DNA of 64,000 nucleotides from the NCBI GenBank assembly GCA_014654035.1, contig JACWDQ010000006.1, forward strand, positions 1 through 64,000, given 5' to 3'. The notes under the pieces were generated by a model that did not search any database, had not been told where the DNA came from, and was given only the letters and a program-made list of their open reading frames with translations. Origin of the DNA: Pelagibacterales bacterium SAG-MED19 (lineage in GTDB: Bacteria > Pseudomonadota > Alphaproteobacteria > Pelagibacterales > Pelagibacteraceae). Positions 26,631 to 35,098 of this stretch are shown piece by piece; position 1 is the first letter of the stretch; each line of letters starts with the position of its first letter. The translations under genes and the position numbers were made by a program.

Positions 26631-26659
26631 TATATAAGGTTAGATACTGATCTCGTCAA
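26631..26659 (-). promoter_or_regulatory. Sigma-70-type promoter of rpmB-yhhQ
   Basis: Reading the minus strand, TTGACG (26659-26654) and TATATA (26636-26631) are separated by exactly 17 bases. The predicted start near 26624 leaves only a few bases before the rpmB ATG at 26618. The leader would be almost absent, which is notable for a ribosomal gene. Confidence 0.75.
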
Positions 26660-26678
26660 GTTTATATGATTTCAGTTG

Positions 26679-27722
26679 CTATTTTTTTCCTATAATTTCT
26701 GCGAAATTTTTAACACCATCAACTATTAATAATTCTTTAAGCTCTTTTTTTATCATATTAACGACATTGGGCCCTCTAAAAACCATTCCAGTATAAAGCT
26801 GAACATAATTGGCACCAGCTAAAAATTTTTTATAAGCACTTTTTCCAGAGTCTACTCCACCACAACCAATTATTTTAATTTTTCCATTTAAGAGTTTATA
26901 AAATTTATTAATTAATTTTGTAGATTTCTCTTCAATTGGTTTGCCTGATAGGCCTCCTTTTTGATGTTTTTGAATATTATTCAAACTGTCTCTTGAAGAA
27001 TCTGATGTGTTAGAGATTATAACAGACTCAATATTATTGCTTAAAAGAACTTCTGTAATTTTATTAATTTCTTGATCATCTATATCTGGTGATATTTTAA
27101 CTGCTATTGGGATTTTTGAGCCAGAATTTTTTTTCTCTTTATCAATATTCTCTAACAATTGATTTAATTTTTTTTGATCATGGAAACTTCTTAAATCCTC
27201 AGTATTTGGTGAAGAAATATTTATTGTAATATAGTCAGCCACATTCTGAAAAGTTTTGAAACAATGTAAATAGTCCTCAAGTCTATTATCTGAGTCTTTG
27301 TTTGGACCTATGTTGATCCCAAGTAGGCCCATTTGTTTATTGGATTTAATCCTATCCAAGATATTTTTAGAGCCGAGATTATTAAATCCAAGTCTATTTA
27401 TTAAAGCTTCATCTTCAACCAATCTAAACACTCTAGGTTTAGGATTTCCATACTGCTTAAGGGGTGTGATAGTGCCAACTTCAACAAATCCAAATCCTAG
27501 TTTAAATAAAAAATTATATACTTCAGCGTTTTTATCAAACCCAGCCGCCATACCAATCGGATTTTCTAAGTCTTTATTAAATAATTTTGTTTTAAATAAA
27601 GGATTGTTTTTATCTATATCTAAAACATTGGGAACAAAATTAAACTTTAATGATTTTATAGCTAAATTATGAGCGGTCTCAGGATCTAATTTAAAAATTA
27701 AAGATCTTAAATTTGAAAACAT
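26679..27722 (-). CDS. pyrD: Dihydroorotate dehydrogenase (quinone), class 2
   Basis: A 347-residue FMN enzyme oxidising dihydroorotate to orotate in pyrimidine synthesis, passing electrons to the quinone pool at the inner membrane. The N-terminal helix (FSNLRSLIFKLDPETAHNLAI) is the membrane-associated part of class 2 enzymes. FMN contacts are IGMAAGFDKNAEVYNFLF and GFVEVGTITPLKQYGNPKPRVFRL. ITINISSPNTEDLR carries the catalytic Ser of class 2. GCGGVDSGKSAYKKFLAGA is the phosphate site. The ATG overlaps the lysS stop by one base. Confidence 0.96.
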   Translation of the reverse strand: MFSNLRSLIFKLDPETAHNLAIKSLKFNFVPNVLDIDKNNPLFKTKLFNKDLENPIGMAAGFDKNAEVYNFLFKLGFGFVEVGTITPLKQYGNPKPRVFRLVEDEALINRLGFNNLGSKNILDRIKSNKQMGLLGINIGPNKDSDNRLEDYLHCFKTFQNVADYITINISSPNTEDLRSFHDQKKLNQLLENIDKEKKNSGSKIPIAVKISPDIDDQEINKITEVLLSNNIESVIISNTSDSSRDSLNNIQKHQKGGLSGKPIEEKSTKLINKFYKLLNGKIKIIGCGGVDSGKSAYKKFLAGANYVQLYTGMVFRGPNVVNMIKKELKELLIVDGVKNFAEIIGKK

Positions 27723-29284
27723 TATTTAATTTTATTTAATATAAGATCTTTCGTTTCTTGAACACCAAAAAAACTTATAAAAAAACCCATTCGAGGGCCA
27801 TTTTCATCTCCAAATACAACTTCATAAATCAATTTAAACCAATCTCTAAGATTTTCAGAATAACCATTTTCTTTTCCAGTAGAATAGATCATAGTTTGAA
27901 TGTCTTCTGGTGTCATCTTGTCACTACATTTATCTAAAGTTTTTATTAAAGCTTCTAAGGCTAATTTTTCCTCATCATTTGGAACTTTGTATTTTTTTTG
28001 TAATTTAACAAAATCATTAAAATATCTTATTGCATACCCAACTAGTTTATCAAAAATAGGATGATCCTTTTCAGAAATATCAGCCTTATATTTTTTTACA
28101 AATTTCCATAAAAGTTCTTTGTTATCTGCATTACTTGTTTCAACAAGATTAAGTAACATTGAAAACGACATAATCATATTTTCTTTTGGTATTTCACTAT
28201 TGTGAACATGCCACACAGGATTCATAAGCAATTGTAATTCATTTTGAGTTTTTGCTTTTTCGATGGAATCTAAATATTCATCTACAGCCTTTGGAACTAT
28301 TTCTTTAAAAAGTTTTTTTGCTCTTTTTGGATTTTGATACATATATAATGATAAGCTCTCCGGAGATGCATATTCAAGCCATTGGTCAATTGTGATACCA
28401 TTGCCTTTTGATTTTGAAATTTTTTCTCCTTTTTCATCTAAAAATAATTCATATGCAAATCCAGATGGATTCACTTTTCCAATTAACTTGATTATTTTTG
28501 TAGATAAGATTGCACTTTCAATTAAATCTTTTCCATACATTTCAAAATCAACATTCAAAGCATACCATCGCATTGCCCAATCAACTTTCCATTGTAATTT
28601 GCAATTTCCATCTATAATACTTACATCAAGATCTTTGCCATTGTTGTCAAAAACTATTCTTAATTTTTCTTTATCAATTTTTTTTACAGGAATTTCTAAA
28701 ACTTGTCCTGTTTCAGGGCAAAGTGGTAAAAATGGACTATAAGTTTTTTGACGCTCTTTACCTAATGTGGGTAAAATGATATTCATTATACCATCGTAAT
28801 TTTCTAAAATAGTTTGTAATGAAGAATTAAAAAAACCTGACTTATATAAAGATGTTGAGCTTTTAAAATTATATTTAAAATTAAAATTATCTAAAAAATT
28901 TTTTAGCATTTCGTTATTATGCTCACCAAAGCTTTTGAATTTTCCAAATGGGTCTGGAACCTGAGTAAGAGGTTTGTGTAAATTTTTTTGTAGTAAATCT
29001 TTTTGAGGCACGTTGTCAGGAACTTTTCTTAAGCCATCCATATCATCTGAAAATGTAATAATCTCTGTAGGAAGATCAGTTAGATGTTTTAGGGCATTTA
29101 CAATCATTGATGTTCTTGCTACTTCTCCAAAGGTGCCTATATGTGGTAGTCCACTCGGGCCATAACCAGTTTGAAGTGTGATTTTTCCTTTTTTCTCAAT
29201 ATATGATTTTCTTTCTCGAAGCATTTTTTTTGCCTCAACAAAAGGCCATGCACTTGTTTTGTCTAAATTTTCTTTTTTAATCAT
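27722..29284 (-). CDS. lysS: Lysyl-tRNA synthetase, class I (archaeal type)
   Basis: A 520-residue class I enzyme, the form found in archaea and most alphaproteobacteria in place of the class II LysRS. The HIGH-equivalent is GPSGLPHIGTFGEVART (about 42-58) and the KMSKS-equivalent is GEKISKSKGNGITI (about 285). Cys-containing LPLCPETGQ occurs in the insertion. The C-terminal helical domain is shorter than in some family members. It shares one base with the downstream pyrD gene and is divergent from trkH. Confidence 0.95.
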   Translation of the reverse strand: MIKKENLDKTSAWPFVEAKKMLRERKSYIEKKGKITLQTGYGPSGLPHIGTFGEVARTSMIVNALKHLTDLPTEIITFSDDMDGLRKVPDNVPQKDLLQKNLHKPLTQVPDPFGKFKSFGEHNNEMLKNFLDNFNFKYNFKSSTSLYKSGFFNSSLQTILENYDGIMNIILPTLGKERQKTYSPFLPLCPETGQVLEIPVKKIDKEKLRIVFDNNGKDLDVSIIDGNCKLQWKVDWAMRWYALNVDFEMYGKDLIESAILSTKIIKLIGKVNPSGFAYELFLDEKGEKISKSKGNGITIDQWLEYASPESLSLYMYQNPKRAKKLFKEIVPKAVDEYLDSIEKAKTQNELQLLMNPVWHVHNSEIPKENMIMSFSMLLNLVETSNADNKELLWKFVKKYKADISEKDHPIFDKLVGYAIRYFNDFVKLQKKYKVPNDEEKLALEALIKTLDKCSDKMTPEDIQTMIYSTGKENGYSENLRDWFKLIYEVVFGDENGPRMGFFISFFGVQETKDLILNKIK

Positions 29285-29372
29285 GAATAATTCAAATAAT
29301 ATCTTAAATTAACGATTTAACTAATTCTTATAGAGTTGAAATTTATTTACCATAAAATAATGTTCTTTCAAA

Positions 29373-30812
29373 ATGTCTAATTATAAAACTGTTTTTTTTA
29401 CACTCGGAATTCTTCAAATAATTCTTGGAATTTTTATGTTGATTCCAACAATTGCACAACTTTTTTACAAAGAGATTGACTCCTCCTTTTTTGGCGCATC
29501 AATTGTAACAATTATTTTTGGAACATTATTTTTCTTATCCAATTTAGATCATGATAGAAAGTTAAATTTACAACAAGCTTTTTTATTAACTGCTTTATCA
29601 TGGTTAAGTATCGCAATTTTTGGTTCTCTTCCTTTTATTTTTTCTAATATTGAATTTTCTTTTACAAACGCTTTTTTTGAAAGTATGTCTGGGATTACAA
29701 CTACTGGTTCTACTATCATCTCAAATTTGGAAAATATGCCAAAAGGTATTCTATTATGGAGAGCTTTGCTACAATGGTTAGGGGGAATTGGTATAATTGT
29801 TATGGCAATTACACTAATGCCTATAATGAACGTAGGTGGTATGCAATTATTTAAGATTTCTAATAACGACTCTTCTGAAAAAATTCTTCCTAAATCAAAA
29901 GAAATAGCCTTGAGATTAATTTATATTTACTCTGGACTAACTTTACTTTGTGCTATTTCTTACAAAATTCTCGGGATGAATATTTTTGATAGCTTAACTC
30001 ATTCGATGACAACTATAGCTACTGGCGGTTTCTCAAATTATAATGATTCTATAGGATATTTTGATAGTTTTTCTATAGAAATTTCAGCTATGATTTTTAT
30101 TATTCTGGGAAGCTTACCTTTCATAGCATATATTAAATTTTTAAATGGAGATAGAAAGATCTTTATATCAGATATTCAAATAAAAACTTTCTTGAAAATT
30201 ATAATATTTAGTATTTTAATAATTTCAGTTTACTTAATCATAAATGACTCAACGCAATTAAATTTAAGATCTGTTTTATTTAATATTATCTCAATTTTAA
30301 CTGGCACAGGATATGTTAATGGTCAATTTGACAATTGGGGCGGTTTCCCTTTAATTTTATTTTTAGGCCTAATGTTTATAGGTGGCTGTGCTGGCTCAAC
30401 TACATGTGGAATTAAAATATTTAGGATACAAATTCTATATTCATTTATTATAAATCAACTTAAAAAATTAATTTACCCAAAAGGAATTTTTATTCTAAAA
30501 TATGATCAAAATCCTGTTGATAATAAATTTGTTGCATCAATAATTTCATTTATTTATTTATATTTTGTAATTTTTTTTATAATAACAGCATTGCTCTCTC
30601 TAACTGGTCTTAATTTTATTACTGCAATCTCAGGAGCAGCAACTTCAATTTCTAATGTAGGACCTGGATTAGGGTCTATTATTGGACCAAACGGAAATTT
30701 TTCTTCACTACCAGATCTTTCTAAATGGATTTTAACCTTAGGAATGATTTTGGGTAGACTTGAATTATTTGCTATATTAGTATTGTTTTTGCCATCCTTT
30801 TGGAGAAACTAA
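29373..30812 (+). CDS. trkH: Trk-type potassium uptake protein TrkH
   Basis: A 479-residue inner-membrane K+ channel-like subunit built from four M1-P-M2 repeats. Selectivity-filter segments include SGITTTGSTIIS (about 105-116), TIATGGFSNYN (about 213), ILTGTGYVN (about 309) and GAATSISNVGPGLG (about 425). The WRALLQWLGGIGIIVMAI stretch follows the first P-loop as in TrkH proteins. A regulatory TrkA subunit is not adjacent. The ATG is near a possible TTGAAA/TAATGT promoter, which would give a very short leader. The downstream ampG gene starts within three bases of its stop. Confidence 0.94.
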   Translation: MSNYKTVFFTLGILQIILGIFMLIPTIAQLFYKEIDSSFFGASIVTIIFGTLFFLSNLDHDRKLNLQQAFLLTALSWLSIAIFGSLPFIFSNIEFSFTNAFFESMSGITTTGSTIISNLENMPKGILLWRALLQWLGGIGIIVMAITLMPIMNVGGMQLFKISNNDSSEKILPKSKEIALRLIYIYSGLTLLCAISYKILGMNIFDSLTHSMTTIATGGFSNYNDSIGYFDSFSIEISAMIFIILGSLPFIAYIKFLNGDRKIFISDIQIKTFLKIIIFSILIISVYLIINDSTQLNLRSVLFNIISILTGTGYVNGQFDNWGGFPLILFLGLMFIGGCAGSTTCGIKIFRIQILYSFIINQLKKLIYPKGIFILKYDQNPVDNKFVASIISFIYLYFVIFFIITALLSLTGLNFITAISGAATSISNVGPGLGSIIGPNGNFSSLPDLSKWILTLGMILGRLELFAILVLFLPSFWRN

Positions 30813-30814
30813 GA

Positions 30815-32191
30815 ATGATTGAAATAAAAAAACAATCTCTTTCAGAAATATTCTCAATTTATTTTGATAAAAGAATGCTTAAAATTTTATTATTGGGAGC
30901 AATATCTGGTTTTCCATGGGTATTAATTGGTAGCAGTCTTAGTTTGTGGTTAAAGGAGGATGGATTAAGTAGATCAACTATAGGTTGGGCTGGGCTTATT
31001 TTTGGAGTGTATGCATTTAATTATCTGTGGGCACCATTAATTGACAGGGTACAGGTGCCGTTTTTAACAAAAAAAGTTGGGCATAGAAGAGCTTGGATAA
31101 TTTTAATGCAATTAACAATTTTATTATCCCTAATTTTGTGGAGTATAATTAATCCGACAGAAAATTTAGCATTAGTTATCACAGTAGGGCTAGTAATTGC
31201 TATTGCATCAGCTACTCAAGATATTACTGTTGATGCTCTAAGGATTGAACAAATTGGAGAAAATGAAGGTAAGTCAATGGCTGCGGGAGCGGCTATGGCA
31301 GTAGTTGGTTGGTGGTCCGGTTATAAGTTAGGAGGTGTGTTGTCTCTTTTTTCTGCTGAATTTTTACAAAATCATGGATATGAAAATTATTGGCAACTAA
31401 CTTTTTTAATTCTGGGTATTCTAATCATTTTAATGAATATCGGTTTAATGTTTGTGAATGAAACAAATAACTCAAATAGATATCAAAAACAAAAAGAAAA
31501 TGACAAATTAATTTCAAATAAATTTGATAAATTAAATTTATTAACAAAAACATTTGCTTGGATCGGTGGAACTATAAGTGGTCCAATAATAAGTTTTTTT
31601 AGAAAAAATGGTTTTTCTATTGCGATTGGAATTTTAGGATTTGTTTTTTTATTTAAAGTAGGTGAAGCTTTCTTAGGTAGAATGTCTATAATTTTTTATA
31701 AAGAAATAGGCTTTAGTAAAACTGATATAGCAATTTACTCCAAGACTTTAGGTTGGGTTACAACCGTTATCTTTACTCTTTTAGGTGGTCTTTTTGTAAT
31801 TAGATCTGGAGTATTAAAAGCAATGTTTTTAGCGGGCATTATAATGGCAGGTACCAATCTATTATTTAGTGTATTAGCATGGAGTGATAAATCTGAACTT
31901 TTATTTGCTATCGCAGTTATTTTTGATGATATAGCGGCAGCGTTTGCGACTGTAGCCTTTGTAGCTTTTATTTCGCTTTTAGTCGATAGAGCTTATACCG
32001 CAACTCAATATGCGCTTTTAGCTTCAATAGGAACAGCTGGCAGAACTACCTTAGCATCATCATCTGGAGCGCTTGTAGATTGGCTTAATGGTGATTGGGG
32101 AACCTTTTTTATTTTAACAGCATTAATGGTAATCCCATCTTTAATTATTTTGTGGATTATGAGAAAAAAAATTAGATTAAGTGATAAATAA
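30815..32191 (+). CDS. ampG: AmpG-like muropeptide permease (MFS)
   Basis: A 458-residue major facilitator protein with about 12 membrane segments. The opening contains LLGAISGFPWVLIGSSLSLWLKEDG (about 25-49). IGWAGLIFGVYAFNYLWAPLIDR and GHRRAWI form the MFS loop 2-3 motif. ASATQDITVDALRIEQI is the AmpG signature in TM4-5. AmpG imports GlcNAc-anhydroMurNAc-peptides for wall recycling. I use the ATG at 30815, which has GGAG upstream, rather than the track's TTG at 30800. The recycling function fits with amgK and murU elsewhere in the window. The 3' end overlaps the NlpC/P60 gene by 11 bases. Confidence 0.88.
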   Translation: MIEIKKQSLSEIFSIYFDKRMLKILLLGAISGFPWVLIGSSLSLWLKEDGLSRSTIGWAGLIFGVYAFNYLWAPLIDRVQVPFLTKKVGHRRAWIILMQLTILLSLILWSIINPTENLALVITVGLVIAIASATQDITVDALRIEQIGENEGKSMAAGAAMAVVGWWSGYKLGGVLSLFSAEFLQNHGYENYWQLTFLILGILIILMNIGLMFVNETNNSNRYQKQKENDKLISNKFDKLNLLTKTFAWIGGTISGPIISFFRKNGFSIAIGILGFVFLFKVGEAFLGRMSIIFYKEIGFSKTDIAIYSKTLGWVTTVIFTLLGGLFVIRSGVLKAMFLAGIIMAGTNLLFSVLAWSDKSELLFAIAVIFDDIAAAFATVAFVAFISLLVDRAYTATQYALLASIGTAGRTTLASSSGALVDWLNGDWGTFFILTALMVIPSLIILWIMRKKIRLSDK

Positions 32192-32933
32192 TTTTTTCAA
32201 TTACCCTGTAGCAAATATCTATTCAAAACCTTCATCAAATTCAGAGGTTATTTCTCAAATTTTATACGGTGAAAAATTTAAAATTATCATAAAAAAAAAG
32301 GGTTGGTATAAAATAAAAACTAATTATGATAACTATATAGGCTTTATTAAAAAGAAGAAATTTAATCAAAGATTCAAACCTACAAATAAAATTCATAAAT
32401 TAAAATCAAAAATTTATAAAAAAAAAAGTAATCAATTTATATCAACAAATAATTTTCTTTATTTTGCCTCAGGAGTATCTTTTAAGAAACGTCACAAAAA
32501 CTATATTGAATTTGAAAAAAATAAATGGATTAAAATAAGTGATACAAAAAAAATTAATCATTATGAAAATAATTTTATTAAAATTTTTAAATTATTTTTA
32601 GGTAGCAAATATCTTTGGGGAGGAAAAACTTCTATAGGAATTGATTGTTCTGCTTTAGTTCAAATATACTTTTATTACAATAGAATTTTTTTTCCAAGAG
32701 ACACTAAAGATCAAATAAAATTTTGTACAAAAAAATCAAAAAAAAAATTAAATAAAGGTGATATTATTTTTTGGAAGGGCCATGTTGGTATTTGTATCGA
32801 CCAATCAAAACTTATACATGCGTATGGTCCAAAAAAAAAAGTATTGGTGATGCCGACTAATTTTACAATCAAATTAATAGAAAAAACTGCAAAATTGCTT
32901 GTGAAAAAAATAAGTAATATTGAAAAATATTAA
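32181..32933 (+). CDS. NlpC/P60 family hydrolase with SH3-like domain
   Basis: A 250-residue protein. An N-terminal bacterial SH3-like domain (about 8-65) includes IYSKPSSNSEVISQILYGEKF and GWYKIKTNYDNYIGFI. It is followed by a linker or second SH3-like unit and a C-terminal NlpC/P60 peptidase domain (about 130-245). The catalytic Cys is in YLWGGKTSIGIDCSALVQ and the His in WKGHVGICI; HAYGP supplies the third polar residue. It probably cleaves peptide stems of muropeptides. No signal peptide is visible, so it may act in the cytoplasm on peptides brought in by AmpG, with which it overlaps by 11 bases. Confidence 0.87.
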   Translation: MINNFFNYPVANIYSKPSSNSEVISQILYGEKFKIIIKKKGWYKIKTNYDNYIGFIKKKKFNQRFKPTNKIHKLKSKIYKKKSNQFISTNNFLYFASGVSFKKRHKNYIEFEKNKWIKISDTKKINHYENNFIKIFKLFLGSKYLWGGKTSIGIDCSALVQIYFYYNRIFFPRDTKDQIKFCTKKSKKKLNKGDIIFWKGHVGICIDQSKLIHAYGPKKKVLVMPTNFTIKLIEKTAKLLVKKISNIEKY

Positions 32934-33826
32934 TCTCTACCAAAATCAGGTCTATTTATATCCTGTTTTAATTTAATTATTTTCGATCTTACTTTTTTAG
33001 TTTGTATCAGTTTTTTAAGAATCGATTTATTATTTTTTGAAATGATGTCTTTTTTAAAATTATTAAGGTTTTTTATAAATAAATCTATTGCTTTTGAAAC
33101 ATTAGTTTTATTGTGAAAAAAAATATCTCTCCACATTATTTCATTTGATGCAGCTATTCTTGAAAAATCTCTTAGACCTCCTGCGCTATATTTAATTAAA
33201 TCATATTTCTGTTTTTTTTCAAATTCTTGGGCTGATTTTACTAAATTATAGGCAATTAAATGTGGTAAATGACTGGTAATTGAAAAAATTTTATCGTGTT
33301 TATCTGAGTTCATTAAAACAATTTTTGATCCCATCTTTGTCCAGAAGAGTTTTAGAAATTGCAAATGTTTTAAATTAGTCTTTTTATCTTTTATTAAAAT
33401 ACACCACTTATTTTCAAACAAATCTTGTTTACCATGTTCTGGACCACTAACTTCAGATCCAGTAATAGGATGACTTGAACTCCAAAAAATATTCTTTTTT
33501 AAATTTTTTTTAATTATTTCAAAAGATTTTTTTTTTGATGAACCAATATCAGTAATAATATGTTTTGATGTTAAATCTTTATTAATCTTCAAAATTATAT
33601 TCTTATATTCGCTCATTGGAGTACAAAAAATAATTAGATCTGAATTAATCACACCGTCTTTTAATGATTTTACAATCGTTCCAGGTAATCTTAATTTCTT
33701 TATTTTAGCAACATTTGCTTTTGATCTTTCGTAAACAAATATTTTTTTTGCTATTTTTTTTTTTGATATTCTTCTCAATAAAGAAGAGCCTAATAACCCA
33801 CAGCCTATAATTAATATATTTTTCAT
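32930..33826 (-). CDS. tyrA: Prephenate/arogenate dehydrogenase family protein
   Basis: A 298-residue NAD(P)-dependent enzyme of tyrosine synthesis. A Rossmann motif IIGCGLLGSSLLRRI sits at residues 5-19. The catalytic His region is FWSSSHPITGSEVSGPEHG (about 112-130), with a second His region in SHLPHLIAYNLV (about 190). FRDFSRIA-like GLRDFSRIAASNEIMWRDIF is the conserved C-terminal substrate segment. Whether prephenate or arogenate is preferred cannot be read. It overlaps the hisC gene start-stop by four bases and pairs with it functionally. The 3' end overlaps the NlpC/P60 gene by four bases. Confidence 0.91.
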   Translation of the reverse strand: MKNILIIGCGLLGSSLLRRISKKKIAKKIFVYERSKANVAKIKKLRLPGTIVKSLKDGVINSDLIIFCTPMSEYKNIILKINKDLTSKHIITDIGSSKKKSFEIIKKNLKKNIFWSSSHPITGSEVSGPEHGKQDLFENKWCILIKDKKTNLKHLQFLKLFWTKMGSKIVLMNSDKHDKIFSITSHLPHLIAYNLVKSAQEFEKKQKYDLIKYSAGGLRDFSRIAASNEIMWRDIFFHNKTNVSKAIDLFIKNLNNFKKDIISKNNKSILKKLIQTKKVRSKIIKLKQDINRPDFGRD

Positions 33827-34908
33827 TTTTTAAATATACTTTCTGTTGCTTTCATAAATTTCAAGTTTTCTTTTTTTGTTCCTATTGTTAATCGCAAAGT
33901 ATTTTTAATTTTATAACCATCTTCAGTAGATCTCAAAATAATTCCTTTCATCTTTAATTTTTTATAAAAGTATTTAGCCTTAAATTTGCATTTTGCAAAA
34001 TCTAATAATAAAAAATTTGCAGAAACTTTATTTGAACTAATACCATAATTATTTAAGAAATATTTTAATTTTGTTGCATAAAAAATATTATGTTTAATTG
34101 ATCGTAATATGAATTTATTGTCTTTGAGAGACTCTACAGCTGCTTTTTGTGCTACCCCGTTAACATTAAATGGAGGTTTAATAATATTAAGAGCATCAAT
34201 AATTTTTTTTGATCCATATCCCCACCCAATTCGTAATGACGATAAACCATAAATTTTAGAAAATGTCCTCAATATAAAAACGTTTTCTTTATTTCTAAAT
34301 AAATCTAAACCAGATTTATAATCTACATTTTTCATGTATTCTGCATAAGCATCATCAACTACTAATAAAATATTATTTCTTAATTTTTTTCTTAGCTCAA
34401 TTAATTCAAGCCTTGTTATATAAGTTCCTGTTGGATTATTTGGATTAGCTAAAAACACAATTTTAGTTTTTTTTGTCACTTTTTTTATAATTTCTGAAAC
34501 AGAGACTTTAAATTTTTTTTCTTTTGCAAAAATAACATTTGCTCCAACTATTTTGGCATATATCCTGTACATCAAAAAACTGAATTGTGGAACAATTACT
34601 TCGTCTTTTGGAGTAAGAAAAAGTTGACATAACATTTGAATAACCTCATCAGAACCAGCGCCACAAATAATTTTTTCTTTGTTACAATGAAATTTTTTTG
34701 AAATCTGATTTCTTAATTCTTTTGATTTGCTATCAGGATATCTAAAAAAATTTAAATCTTTATTAGATATTATTTTCTTTACTCTAGAACTTACTCCAAG
34801 AGCCGACTCATTCGCAGAGAGTTTTGTAATTTTCTTTAATCTTCTAATACCTGATTTGCCAGGCTTATAGGCTTCAATATTAAATTTTCTGAATTTTATC
34901 ATTGTCAT
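33823..34908 (-). CDS. hisC: Histidinol-phosphate/aromatic aminotransferase (HisC family)
   Basis: A 361-residue fold-type I PLP aminotransferase. SANESALGVSSRVK is the N-terminal HisC segment. ICGAGSDEVIQMLCQLF (about 81) binds the cofactor phosphate, FLANPNNPTGTYIT (about 152) and VDDAYAEYM (about 180) follow, and the Schiff-base Lys lies in LRTFSKIYGLSSLRIGWGYG (about 208). Coupling with tyrA suggests it transaminates prephenate or phenylpyruvates, possibly besides histidinol phosphate. It is divergent from metX across the SAM-II riboswitch region. In alphaproteobacteria the hisC-tyrA / metX-metW neighbourhood is a familiar order. Confidence 0.9.
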   Translation of the reverse strand: MTMIKFRKFNIEAYKPGKSGIRRLKKITKLSANESALGVSSRVKKIISNKDLNFFRYPDSKSKELRNQISKKFHCNKEKIICGAGSDEVIQMLCQLFLTPKDEVIVPQFSFLMYRIYAKIVGANVIFAKEKKFKVSVSEIIKKVTKKTKIVFLANPNNPTGTYITRLELIELRKKLRNNILLVVDDAYAEYMKNVDYKSGLDLFRNKENVFILRTFSKIYGLSSLRIGWGYGSKKIIDALNIIKPPFNVNGVAQKAAVESLKDNKFILRSIKHNIFYATKLKYFLNNYGISSNKVSANFLLLDFAKCKFKAKYFYKKLKMKGIILRSTEDGYKIKNTLRLTIGTKKENLKFMKATESIFKK

Positions 34909-34980
34909 GTTTTAAATTTAAGCCTCTTTATAAATAAAATAACAATTTTTTATATAGTATTAGTTCAAATATTTTTAAAA

Positions 34981-35009
34981 TTGACATACTAAATAACTTC
35001 TTGTACAAA
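34981..35009 (+). promoter_or_regulatory. Sigma-70-type promoter of metX
   Basis: A perfect TTGACA at 34981-34986 is followed after 17 bases by TACAAA at 35004-35009. The predicted start near 35016 coincides with the first paired base of the SAM-II aptamer, so the RNA would begin with the riboswitch itself. Confidence 0.8.
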
Positions 35010-35015
35010 ATTTAT

Positions 35016-35071
35016 GCGCTGATTTACATGAATTGCGAGCGCTTTAAAAAAACCGCTAAAAAGTTTTTTTT
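35016..35071 (+). promoter_or_regulatory. SAM-II riboswitch (SAM_alpha) upstream of metX
   Basis: GCGCTGATTTA (35016-35026) and ATTGCGAGCGC (to 35042) form the P1 helix GCGCU/AGCGC with the conserved GAUUU junction. CGCTAAAAAG (35054-35063) is the conserved 3' strand that folds back as a pseudoknot; GCG (35035-35037) can pair with CGC (35054-35056). This pattern is diagnostic of SAM-II, known upstream of metX/metA in alphaproteobacteria, where SAM binding lowers expression. Here a U8 tract (35064-35071) follows the aptamer, whereas published examples often place a GG-rich SD there. Recognition is from memory of the consensus. Confidence 0.88.
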
Positions 35072-35098
35072 CTCCCAATTCAGATTTTAGCTATAAAT

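Noticed and set aside
29285-29372. Search for tRNA or other small RNA genes in intergenic gaps
   Set aside because: No cloverleaf with a GTTCRA-type T-arm was found in this or any other gap; the gaps are too short and AT-rich.
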